Assembly (NCBI RefSeq): GCF_001571365.1
Contig: NZ_BCTQ01000047.1
Coordinates: 1-40,376 of the forward strand
DNA length: 40,376 bases
Reading direction: 5' to 3'
Origin: Achromobacter denitrificans NBRC 15125
Lineage (GTDB): Bacteria > Pseudomonadota > Gammaproteobacteria > Burkholderiales > Burkholderiaceae_B
Shown here: positions 8,834 to 15,880 of the stretch, piece after piece
How the letters are laid out: the number at the start of each line of letters is the position of its first letter
Position numbering within the stretch: position 1 is the first letter of the stretch
The notes under the pieces: model-generated
Told to the model about the DNA's origin: nothing
Database searches by the model: none
The model's input: only the letters and a program-made list of their open reading frames with translations
Position numbers and translations under genes: made by a program

Positions 8834-11002
8834 CGAGGCCATCGCCGGGTCCGTCACCGACGGCCGGCCGGTTTCGACGCGGCCGGCGAAACGGCGCACG
8901 TAGGCCGGGTCTTCCTGCAAGGTGGCGGTGAAGTCGTACCAGCTGCCGCTGCCCGCCAGGGCCCAGTGCTGCTCGACCTGGCCGCCCGCCGGCACGGTGA
9001 AGCTCCAGCGCTCGTGGTTCGCGTAGTAGGCGTTGGGCGCCACCACGAACGTGCACGGGGCCAGGCCGCCGTTGATGAAGCTGACGTAGACGTCGCCGTT
9101 GGCCACGTCGTAGCAGACGCGGATCTCGGCATCCAGCCCCGCCGTGCGCGCCAGCGCCAGGTCGCCCGCGAAATGCCGGTGGTAGCCGTTGGGGCCCAGC
9201 ACCCACAGGTCGTACTTGCCGCCGTCGGCCGCCGCGTCCCAGCTGCCTTCCAGCTGCTTGTCGGGCTGCACGGTATAGCGGCGCGGCAGGCGGTCCAGGT
9301 GCAGGCGGTCATAGACGTGGAACACCGCCGTCGCGGCGCCCGTGTTGGCGCAGATCAGGCGCATCTCGCCCGAACCCGGCCGGGCGCGGCCGCTGGTGTG
9401 CAGCTCGTAGGGCAAGGCGCGGGAATAGCGCACGCCGCGCTCCTGCACCGGGCGGGCCTGGGTGGACGGGTCCGGCAACGGCACGGCGGTCAGCGCCTGC
9501 TGGTCGGCGCGCACCTGGTCGGCGCCCGCGCGGGTCAGCAGGTTCAGGTCGGGCAGCTTCTCGTCGTTGGGCGTGGCGAAATTGAAGGCGGACGTCAGGT
9601 CGCCCAGCACCGCCCTGCGCCACGGGCTGATGTTGTCCTCGGCCACGCCGAAGCGGGCTTCCAGGAAACGCAGCACCGAGGTGTGGTCGAAGGCCTGGGA
9701 ATTGACCCAGCCGCCGCGGCTCCACGGCGACACCACGTACATCGGCACGCGCGGGCCCGGTCCGTAGACGCGGTTGTCGGCGGCGTCCTGGGCGGAGGCG
9801 CGGGTGTGGCGTTCCAGGTCGGTGTTCACCGTGGATGCGCCGGCCATCGAGCCGTCCGGGTTGAGCGAAGGCGCGGCGGGCGGCGGCACGTGGTCGAAGT
9901 AGCCGTCGTTCTCGTCGAAGTTGATGAGCAGAACCGTCTTGCTCCAGACCTCGGGATTGGCGGTCAGGGCGTCCAGCGTCTCCTGGATGTACCAGGCGCC
10001 CTGGATGGGGCTGGACGGGCCGGGGTGCTCGGAATAGGTGGCGGGCGCCACGATCCACGAGATCTGGGGCAAGGTGCCATTGAGCACGTCCTCGCGCAGC
10101 GACTGCAGGAAGCCGCCGTCGGGCATGGTGTTGGCCGTGCCCTTGTACAGCGGGTTGGCCGCGTCCATGGCGGGCGTCCAGGCCGGGTACGGCGCGCCGT
10201 TGGCGCCGTTGCCGGCGAGCTCGTTGGCGCGACGGTACTGGCGGAAACCGGCCAGCGGGTTGTCGCCGAAGTTCTCGGGCAGGTTCTGGTAGACCTTCCA
10301 GCTCACGCCCGCTTCCTGCAGGCGCTCGGGGTAGGTCTTCCAGGTCCAGCCCGTGGACGAGGCGCCCAGGCTGTCCCACTGGTTGCGGGTGGACGGGCCG
10401 TTGCCCTGGGCCAGCGGGTCGTTGGTGCCGGTCCAGTGGAACAGGCGGTTGGTGTTGGTGCCGCCATGCGTGGAGCAATGGTAGGCATCGCACAGCGTGA
10501 AGGCTTCGGCCAGCGCGAACTGGAACTCCACCTCCTTCTGGCGGTAATAGCCCATGGACTGGTTCTGCTTATAGCGCGGCCATTGCTCCATCCGGCCGCC
10601 GTCCCAGGCCATCTGGGCGTCCACGTAGTCATGCGGCGTGCCGGCCACGCGCTGCGCGTTGCCCTGCGTGCTGTCCAGGTGATAGGGCATCACCACGCGC
10701 GTGCCGTTGCTCTGCTCCCAGACCGAACGGTTGTCGGGCAGCGGGATGGTGATGCGGTCGCCGAAGCCGCGCACGCCCTTGAACGTGCCGAAGTACATGT
10801 CGAAGGAGCGGTTTTCCTGCATCAGGATGACCACGTGCTCGACGTCGTTGATGGTGCCGGTGCGGTTGTTGGCGGGGATGGCCAGCGCGCGGCGGATCGC
10901 CGGCGGGAACATCGACAGCGCGGTCAGGCCGGCGGTCGAGGCGGCGGCATTGCGCAGGAACCGGCGCTTGCCGGCGTGGACCTGGTCTTTTTCGGACGTC
11001 AC
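8828..11002 (-). CDS. plcN: phosphocholine-type phospholipase C, Tat-exported
   Basis: A 724-residue secreted phospholipase C of the PlcH/PlcN phosphoesterase family, which hydrolyses phosphatidylcholine or related lipids outside the cell. The N-terminus has a Tat-type signal: GKRRFLRNAAAST (11-23) followed by a hydrophobic stretch. With normal spacing to Phe-Leu the twin pair reads K12-R13. Catalytic-domain motifs are VVILMQENRSFDMYFG (57-72), CDAYHCSTHGGTNTNR and NFDENDGYFDHVPPP. The last roughly 200 residues hold the two beta-rich C-terminal domains of this family (PYELHTSGRARPGSG and later repeats). PlcH/PlcN-type enzymes in Pseudomonas and Burkholderia cross the outer membrane through T2SS, and a T2SS lies close by here. 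The exact lipid specificity is not determined; the symbol follows the non-haemolytic class by resemblance only. Confidence 0.92.
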   Translation of the reverse strand: MTSEKDQVHAGKRRFLRNAAASTAGLTALSMFPPAIRRALAIPANNRTGTINDVEHVVILMQENRSFDMYFGTFKGVRGFGDRITIPLPDNRSVWEQSNGTRVVMPYHLDSTQGNAQRVAGTPHDYVDAQMAWDGGRMEQWPRYKQNQSMGYYRQKEVEFQFALAEAFTLCDAYHCSTHGGTNTNRLFHWTGTNDPLAQGNGPSTRNQWDSLGASSTGWTWKTYPERLQEAGVSWKVYQNLPENFGDNPLAGFRQYRRANELAGNGANGAPYPAWTPAMDAANPLYKGTANTMPDGGFLQSLREDVLNGTLPQISWIVAPATYSEHPGPSSPIQGAWYIQETLDALTANPEVWSKTVLLINFDENDGYFDHVPPPAAPSLNPDGSMAGASTVNTDLERHTRASAQDAADNRVYGPGPRVPMYVVSPWSRGGWVNSQAFDHTSVLRFLEARFGVAEDNISPWRRAVLGDLTSAFNFATPNDEKLPDLNLLTRAGADQVRADQQALTAVPLPDPSTQARPVQERGVRYSRALPYELHTSGRARPGSGEMRLICANTGAATAVFHVYDRLHLDRLPRRYTVQPDKQLEGSWDAAADGGKYDLWVLGPNGYHRHFAGDLALARTAGLDAEIRVCYDVANGDVYVSFINGGLAPCTFVVAPNAYYANHERWSFTVPAGGQVEQHWALAGSGSWYDFTATLQEDPAYVRRFAGRVETGRPSVTDPAMASS

Positions 11003-11038
11003 GGATTCTATTCCTATGGATTCGGGGAGAGGCGCGGT

Positions 11039-11227
11039 TCAGGGCGCGCAGCGCAGTTCGGGCTTGGCGGGCGCCGGCGGCACGGGGGCCGGCGTTTCCG
11101 GCTGGCCGCCGTTGGCGGGCGGCGGGCTGTCGTCGCCGTCGTCGCCGCCGCAGGCGGCCAAGGCGGCGCTCAGCATCAGCACCGCGCCCAGGCGCAGGAA
11201 ACCGCGCGAAATCATGGACATGCTCAT
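11039..11227 (-). CDS. 62-residue lipoprotein, function unknown
   Basis: A very small lipoprotein. A hydrophobic signal peptide ends in the lipobox LAAC (Cys26), so the mature chain is only 37 residues: CGGDDGDD, then a Pro/Ala-rich tail ending ELRCAP with one more Cys. Starts at Met1, Met3 or Met5 are all possible. It lies 36 nt upstream of the phospholipase start and 20 nt downstream of the LamG lipoprotein gene, so the three probably share a message. The eight residues from the acylated Cys are identical to those of the next lipoprotein. It could be an accessory of secretion or lipid hydrolysis, or the vestige of a larger lipoprotein. I do not recognise a family. Confidence 0.7.
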   Translation of the reverse strand: MSMSMISRGFLRLGAVLMLSAALAACGGDDGDDSPPPANGGQPETPAPVPPAPAKPELRCAP

Positions 11228-11247
11228 CGTTCTCTATCCTTGGAACA

Positions 11248-13251
11248 TCAGGGAAACAGTTCGGAAACGGACTTGCCGGACAGGGCCAGGGACTTCACTT
11301 CGTCGTCCGTCAGCGCCCGCGACCAGAAGGCCAGGTCGTCGAAATACATGGTGTAGGGGCCCTTGGTGCCGGCGCAGCAGATGCCGTAGGTGCCGCGGCC
11401 GTCTTCGTTCAGGCCCAGGTGCGGGCCGTAGCTGCCGGCAACCTTGGTGAGATCGACCGCGGCGGTGCTGATGGTGCGGGTCGAATAGCCCAGCTCGCTG
11501 TCGTAGACCGCGGCGGTCAGCGTCTTGGCCGTCTTGTCGACGGTCATGGCGATATAGACCGGCTTGTTCGGGGTGAACTTCACGTTGTTGATGTCGACCC
11601 GCGTCCCGCCGCCCGCCAGGTTGAAATACAGCACCGGGCCGGCCCATTGGGCGATGGTGATACCGGGGTTGCCGCCGGAGTTGTAGTCCTTGTTGCCCAG
11701 GATGGAGCGGTCGCTGGCGGTGCCGTCGGACTGGTACCAGAAGCCGATGGTGAAGGCCGTCGCGGCGTCCAGCATGCCGGCCGGGTAATCCAGCTTGAAG
11801 GCGCCCAGGGGGTCCGCGCTGCGGTCGTTCTTGAACATCTTTCCGAACACGCCCGGGTCGGCGTAGGCCGGCGCCTGCACGCCGTCATACGGCGTGATGG
11901 CGCCGCCGCCCGCGGCCACGTCGGTGACGTTGCCTTCGAAGGGGAACAGCATCGTCAGGCCGCTGCGCAGCGAAGCCAGCAGGGGCAAGGGCTTGGTGTA
12001 GGTCACGGTGGCGCGCACGGCGCTGACCGCGCTGCCTACGGACACGCTGTAGTTCAGCGTGTGCACGCCCTCGGTATCGAAGGCGAAGCCCTTGTCCACG
12101 TACCCGGCGTCCGTGCCCGGCACGCGCGCGATCTCCGCGCCGTCGCGGCTGATCACGACGTCGCCGGCGGGCTCGCCCACGCGCACCCAGCTGAGCGTCA
12201 CGCTCTTGTTGTCCATCGAGGTCCGGGCCGAGGCATTGCGCAAGGCCAGCGCGCCCGCGAGCGAGGTGCCCGCCATGTCGTAGTCGACCACGGCCGGCAG
12301 CGCGCCCAGATACCCGAGCAGGGTCGGCGTCACGTCGGCGGCGCTGGGCAGCGCGTACCAGTTGTTGTCCCACAGGCCGTCGAACGAAGCGTCGTCGGCG
12401 CTGCCGCCCAGCAAGGCCGGCTGGTTCGCCGCCAGCAGGATGGTCTTGTTCGACGAGAACGGACGGCCGTCGGTGGCGCCGGTCTTGCCCAGGCCGTGGC
12501 TGGAAGCCACGACCACCAGCCATTTCTCGCCGGGATGGTCCGCCTTGCGCTCGGCGATCTGCCGGGTCAGGGCGCCGATGGCCGCATCCGCGCGGCGGAT
12601 GGACTCGTCGTACGCGCCGCCGAAGCCGGACTCCGCGGCCACGCGCTCCGGCGCGCCGAATTGCGCCACCACCACGTCATAGCCTTCCGTGATGCGGTCG
12701 CGCGCCTGCGTCGCCACGCAGTCGTCGACGCCGGCACAGTCGGTCAGCGCCTGCAGGTAGCCCGCGTCGCGGTCGGGGCCGAGCAGCCCCGCCAGCGTCG
12801 TGGAATTGAACGCGGCGGCGGTGCGCGCCGCCGGCAGCGCCGACTTCACGCGCTCGAACAGCGTGGGGGTTTTCACCGCCTCGCCCTGCACCGAGAAACG
12901 GACGCCGTGCTGGTCGGCCCATTGGCCGGTCAACAACGTCGCCCAACCCGGCGCGGACAGCGTGGGCTGTTGCGTGACGGCGCCCGTGACGCCGCCCGTC
13001 CAGGCGCGCGTGACGGTCAGCTGGCCGATATTGGCGAGGGATTTGTCGGCCACGCCGCGGCGCATGGCGTCGTAGGTCAGGCCGTCGACGCCGATGAACA
13101 GCACCTTGTCGGCGCGGGCCTGGTCCGGCGCGGTCACCGGCGGCGCGGTCGGCGGCGCGGCCTCGTCGTCGCCGTCATCGCCGCCGCAGCCCGCCAGGGC
13201 GCTGGTGGCCAACAGGGTGGCGCACCATCTTCTCCAATCCAATGCTTGCAT
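11248..13251 (-). CDS. lipoprotein with alkaline-phosphatase/phosphodiesterase fold and a C-terminal LamG-like domain
   Basis: A 667-residue lipoprotein with lipobox LAGC (Cys22) and the post-Cys sequence GGDDGDDE. Residues about 48-330 have the fold of nucleotide pyrophosphatase/alkaline phosphatase enzymes: VLFIGVDGLTYDAM (Asp56 as first metal ligand) and QQPTLSAPGWATLLTG with Ser99 at the nucleophile position. Residues about 340-420 look like an immunoglobulin or fibronectin-like beta domain, and about 425-667 are a concanavalin/LamG-like sandwich (TAFTIGFWYQSDGT, YFDDLAFWSRALTDDEV). Several expected metal ligands appear substituted: the usual SDHG reads SSHG (250-253), and the D-x-x-GH motif reads as PERVAAESGF. 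The protein may therefore be catalytically weak or a binding protein. It is the first gene of the phospholipase cluster and divergent from gspC. Confidence 0.82.
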   Translation of the reverse strand: MQALDWRRWCATLLATSALAGCGGDDGDDEAAPPTAPPVTAPDQARADKVLFIGVDGLTYDAMRRGVADKSLANIGQLTVTRAWTGGVTGAVTQQPTLSAPGWATLLTGQWADQHGVRFSVQGEAVKTPTLFERVKSALPAARTAAAFNSTTLAGLLGPDRDAGYLQALTDCAGVDDCVATQARDRITEGYDVVVAQFGAPERVAAESGFGGAYDESIRRADAAIGALTRQIAERKADHPGEKWLVVVASSHGLGKTGATDGRPFSSNKTILLAANQPALLGGSADDASFDGLWDNNWYALPSAADVTPTLLGYLGALPAVVDYDMAGTSLAGALALRNASARTSMDNKSVTLSWVRVGEPAGDVVISRDGAEIARVPGTDAGYVDKGFAFDTEGVHTLNYSVSVGSAVSAVRATVTYTKPLPLLASLRSGLTMLFPFEGNVTDVAAGGGAITPYDGVQAPAYADPGVFGKMFKNDRSADPLGAFKLDYPAGMLDAATAFTIGFWYQSDGTASDRSILGNKDYNSGGNPGITIAQWAGPVLYFNLAGGGTRVDINNVKFTPNKPVYIAMTVDKTAKTLTAAVYDSELGYSTRTISTAAVDLTKVAGSYGPHLGLNEDGRGTYGICCAGTKGPYTMYFDDLAFWSRALTDDEVKSLALSGKSVSELFP

Positions 13252-13341
13252 GCTTCTCTTCTCGCTTCATGAACAGGTTTTGCGTTGGCGCACATAGTGG
13301 CCGTCGAAAGTGAAAGGCCCGTGAAGCGAGAAAGAGAAAGG

Positions 13342-13367
13342 CTGATCGACGGATCAGGATTCTTTTT
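13342..13367 (+). terminator. hairpin followed by a T run in the gspC upstream region
   Basis: CTGATC-GACG-GATCAG forms a 6-bp stem and is followed on the plus strand by GATTCTTTTT. This resembles a weak rho-independent terminator. No plus-strand gene ends here, so it could attenuate a long gspC leader or stop antisense transcripts. The rest of 13252-13463 is a divergent promoter region without genes. Confidence 0.3.
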
Positions 13368-13424
13368 GTGTGGCGCGGCGAATCGGCCCCGCGCTGGCCG
13401 CGCCGTCCTGTCATGTAGGCCCGC

Positions 13425-13430
13425 TATAGT
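13425..13430 (+). promoter_or_regulatory. possible -10 element of the gspC operon
   Basis: TATAGT lies 33 nt before the gspC ATG in an otherwise GC-rich leader. No convincing -35 hexamer is seen at the proper distance, so an activator may be needed or the element may be fortuitous. Confidence 0.3.
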
Positions 13431-13463
13431 CGGGCGGATCGATCCCCGTCCGTATCCTGCGCC

Positions 13464-13910
13464 ATGCCCCTGTCCTTGCGTTCCGCCCTGCCCGCCGCGC
13501 CCGCGGCGTTTCGAGTTCTCGCCGTCCTGGCCCTGGCGGCCGGCCTCGGCGCGTGGGGCTCGATCCTGCTTGCGCCGCGGCCCGCCTCGCTGCCGCCCGC
13601 GGTGTCGGCCGCGGCCGCGCCGCGCGCCGCCGACAACGGGCCGGTGGCCCTCTGGTTCGGCAAGGACGAAGCGATGCGCACGCAGATCAGCGTGCTGGGC
13701 GTGATCGCCGCGGGGCCCGATGGCGCGGCCGTCCTCAGCATCGACGGCGGCCCGCCCGCGGCCTGGCGCGTCGGCAATGAAGTGGCGCCCGGCATCGTGC
13801 TGCGCGAGGTCGCCGCGGACGCGGTCACCGTGGAGCAGGCCGGACGCGGCAGCCGGCTGCCGGCGCCCGCCGCCCAGCCCGCGCCCGCCGGCATCGCGCG
13901 CGCGGGCTAG
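13464..13910 (+). CDS. gspC: T2SS inner-membrane protein GspC, short form without PDZ domain
   Basis: A 148-residue protein with the GspC layout: a short cytoplasmic tail, one membrane helix (about 15-35), a Pro/Ala-rich linker and the periplasmic homology region (VALWFGKDEAM, then ISVLGVIAAGPDGAAVLSID and WRVGNEVAPGIVLREVAADAVTV). GspC links the inner-membrane platform to the secretin through this region. Typical GspC proteins are around 270-300 residues and end in a PDZ or coiled-coil domain; here the chain stops after a Pro/Ala-rich tail. It is the first gene of the gspC-GHIJKLMN unit and is separated from gspG by 85 nt. The call rests on the homology region and the position in the gsp cluster. 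Confidence 0.85.
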   Translation: MPLSLRSALPAAPAAFRVLAVLALAAGLGAWGSILLAPRPASLPPAVSAAAAPRAADNGPVALWFGKDEAMRTQISVLGVIAAGPDGAAVLSIDGGPPAAWRVGNEVAPGIVLREVAADAVTVEQAGRGSRLPAPAAQPAPAGIARAG

Positions 13911-13942
13911 CCCGGAAAGAAAACCGGCGCGCCCATATTGCT

Positions 13943-13957
13943 GTCATATTTCATGAC
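13943..13957. repeat. inverted repeat in the gspC-gspG gap
   Basis: GTCAT-ATTTC-ATGAC is a perfect 5-bp-arm inverted repeat in the only real gap of the operon (13911-13995). It may be a regulator site or part of an internal promoter for gspG; nothing more can be shown. Confidence 0.3.
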
Positions 13958-13995
13958 CACAATCCTCGGCTTCTACTGAAGACCGGAGTTGCAAA

Positions 13996-14424
13996 GTGCG
14001 TCAGTTACCGCGCGGGCTTGCCCGCCAGCAAGGTTTCACCCTCATCGAGATCATGGTGGTGATCGTGATCATGGGGATTCTTGCGGCGCTGATCGTCCCC
14101 CGCGTGCTCGACCGCCCCGACCAGGCGCGGCAAGTGGCCGCGCGCCAGGACATCGCGGGCATCATGCAGGCGCTCAAGCTCTATCGCCTGGACAACGGCC
14201 GCTACCCCACCACCGCCCAGGGCCTGCGGGCGCTCGCGGAGAAGCCCGAGGGCGTCTCCAACTGGCGCGGTTACCTGGACAAGCTGCCCAACGATCCCTG
14301 GGGCCATCCCTACCAATACCTCAGCCCCGGCGTCAAAGGCGATATCGACGTGTTCTCGTTCGGCGCCGACAACAAGCCCGGCGGAGAGAATGGCGATGCC
14401 GACATCGGCTCCTGGGAACTCTGA
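13996..14424 (+). CDS. gspG: T2SS major pseudopilin GspG
   Basis: A 142-residue major pseudopilin, the main subunit of the periplasmic pseudopilus that pushes substrates through the secretin. The prepilin leader ends at Gly13, followed by FTLIEIMVVIVIMGILAALI with the essential Glu at mature position 5. The C-terminal half shows the GspG signatures TTAQGLRALAEKP, LPNDPWGHPYQY and the calcium-site region SFGADNKPGGENGDADIGSW. The start is a GTG at 13996 with GGAG seven nt upstream, which gives the normal short leader. Processing needs a prepilin peptidase that is not encoded in the window. The next gene, gspH, overlaps its 3' end. Confidence 0.97.
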   Translation: MRQLPRGLARQQGFTLIEIMVVIVIMGILAALIVPRVLDRPDQARQVAARQDIAGIMQALKLYRLDNGRYPTTAQGLRALAEKPEGVSNWRGYLDKLPNDPWGHPYQYLSPGVKGDIDVFSFGADNKPGGENGDADIGSWEL

Positions 14425-14884
14425 ACGCGGCTTCACGCTGGTCGAAGTCCTGGTCGTGCTGGTGATCGTCGCCATCGCGGCCAGCATGGTGAGCCTGTCC
14501 GTGGGGCGGGGCGAGAATCGCCTGCGCGGCGACGCCCAGCGCCTGGCCGACGCCTTCGCCGTGGCCCAGAGCGAAGCCCGCAGCGACGGCCGCGCCATCC
14601 GCTGGCTGCCCAGCGGCCAGGGCTGGTCTTTCGAACGCCAGGGCCGCCCGCCCGGCATGAGCGCAGAGGAAGACATCGCCGTGCCCGCGGACACGATGGA
14701 ACGCGACGAGGTGCTGCGCCCGCAAGCCTGGTCGACGGGTCCGGTGGACCTGCGCCTGGAGCCCGACCGCCCGCTCGTGTTCAACACGGAATGGGTCGCC
14801 GCGCCCATCACGCTGACGCTGCGCGCGGGGGACGCCCGCGTCATCCTGCAACGCGACGCCGCTGGACGCTATGACATCCGCTGA
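14396..14884 (+). CDS. gspH: T2SS minor pseudopilin GspH
   Basis: A minor pseudopilin of about 162 residues. The leader ends at the Gly before FTLVEVLVVLVIVAIAASMV, with Glu5 conserved. The body has the GspH pattern of a helical N-terminus (RLADAFAVAQSEARSDGRAI) and then a beta-rich head. ATG at 14396 lies nine nt after GGAG (14383-14386) and is preferred; ATG at 14390, two codons upstream, is possible but sits only three nt from that site. The gene overlaps gspG by about 29 nt and gspI by 14 nt, which indicates translational coupling. GspH sits near the base or within the pseudopilus below the GspIJK tip. Confidence 0.93.
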   Translation: MPTSAPGNSERGFTLVEVLVVLVIVAIAASMVSLSVGRGENRLRGDAQRLADAFAVAQSEARSDGRAIRWLPSGQGWSFERQGRPPGMSAEEDIAVPADTMERDEVLRPQAWSTGPVDLRLEPDRPLVFNTEWVAAPITLTLRAGDARVILQRDAAGRYDIR

Positions 14885-15272
14885 ACCGCCCCGCCCTCCC
14901 GCCCGCGAACGCGGCTTCACGCTCATCGAAGTGCTGGTGGCCCTGGCCATCATCGCCGTGGCGATGGCGGCCGCGCTGCGCGCCACCGGCGTGATGGCGG
15001 TCAACAACCGCAGCCTCCAGGACAAGACGCTCGCGCTGCTGGCCGCGCAGAACGCGCTGGCCCAGCTGCGCCTGGAACAGGTCCTGCCGCGCGCGGGCTC
15101 GCGAACCCAGCCCTGCGCCCAAGGCGGCCGCGCGCTGCAATGCGACCTGGAATTCACGAACTCGGTGAATCGCAGTTTCCGCCAGGTATCGGTGCGCGTG
15201 CGCGACGCGTCGTCGTCGCGGCCCGAGGTCGTCCTGCTGCAGCTCGACGGCCTCTTGTCCGGCGTCCGCTAG
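14871..15272 (+). CDS. gspI: T2SS minor pseudopilin GspI
   Basis: A 133-residue minor pseudopilin. The leader ends at Gly15, then FTLIEVLVALAIIAVAMAAA with Glu5. The sequence ALLAAQNALAQLRLEQVLP following the helix matches the GspI pattern (normally N-A-L-x-x-L-R). GspI nucleates the pseudopilus tip with GspJ and GspK. Its ATG overlaps the end of gspH and its stop is two nt before the gspJ start, so the minor pseudopilins are made together. Confidence 0.94.
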   Translation: MTSAEPPRPPARERGFTLIEVLVALAIIAVAMAAALRATGVMAVNNRSLQDKTLALLAAQNALAQLRLEQVLPRAGSRTQPCAQGGRALQCDLEFTNSVNRSFRQVSVRVRDASSSRPEVVLLQLDGLLSGVR

Positions 15273-15274
15273 CC

Positions 15275-15880
15275 ATGCGCCCGCCTTCACGTTCGCAGGC
15301 CGGCTTCACGCTGATGGAAGTGCTGGTGGCCCTCGCGCTCATGGCCCTGGTCAGCCTCATGGCCTGGCGCGGCCTGTCCAGCGTGTCCAGCGCCCGCGAC
15401 CGGATCGAGGAACAGGCCGAGGACACCGACGCCATCGTGCGCGCGCTGGGCCAGATCGGCCGCGACGTGGAACTCGCCTACACCGGGCCGGCCTTCGAGC
15501 CGGCCGGCCAGGACGCGCTGTCCTATGGCAGCGGCCTGCGCCTGCTGCGGCGCACCGGCGGCGGCGAAGCACTGGAAGTGGTGCGCCCCGATCCGGACGG
15601 CAACGGCCTGTGGCAACGCGTGCACTGGCAGGTGCGCAAGGACGGCCTCTGGCGCGCCGCCGGCCCGTCCGCCGCGCAAGCCCCCTTGCCCGCCGCGGAC
15701 GGCGGCCTGCTGCTCCTGCCCGGCGTGCGCGCCCTGCGAATGCGCGCCTGGGTGCCGGGCACCGGCTGGGTCGACGCCAACGCCAGCCTCGCGGCCCCGC
15801 CCGCCGGCCTGGAAATCACGCTGGAACGCGGCGAGCCCGCCGCGCCGCAGCGCTTCAGCCGCATCCTGGAGCTGCCATGA
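15275..15880 (+). CDS. gspJ: T2SS minor pseudopilin GspJ
   Basis: A 201-residue minor pseudopilin with a short leader ending at Gly10, then FTLMEVLVALALMALVSLMA with Glu5. Family landmarks are AWRGLSSVSSARDRI, ALGQIGRDVELAY and WVPGTGW near the C-terminus. The start at ATG 15275 gives the expected 10-residue leader; the open frame extends upstream only within gspI. GspJ forms the tip complex with GspI and GspK. Its TGA overlaps the gspK ATG (ATGA). Confidence 0.95.
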   Translation: MRPPSRSQAGFTLMEVLVALALMALVSLMAWRGLSSVSSARDRIEEQAEDTDAIVRALGQIGRDVELAYTGPAFEPAGQDALSYGSGLRLLRRTGGGEALEVVRPDPDGNGLWQRVHWQVRKDGLWRAAGPSAAQAPLPAADGGLLLLPGVRALRMRAWVPGTGWVDANASLAAPPAGLEITLERGEPAAPQRFSRILELP

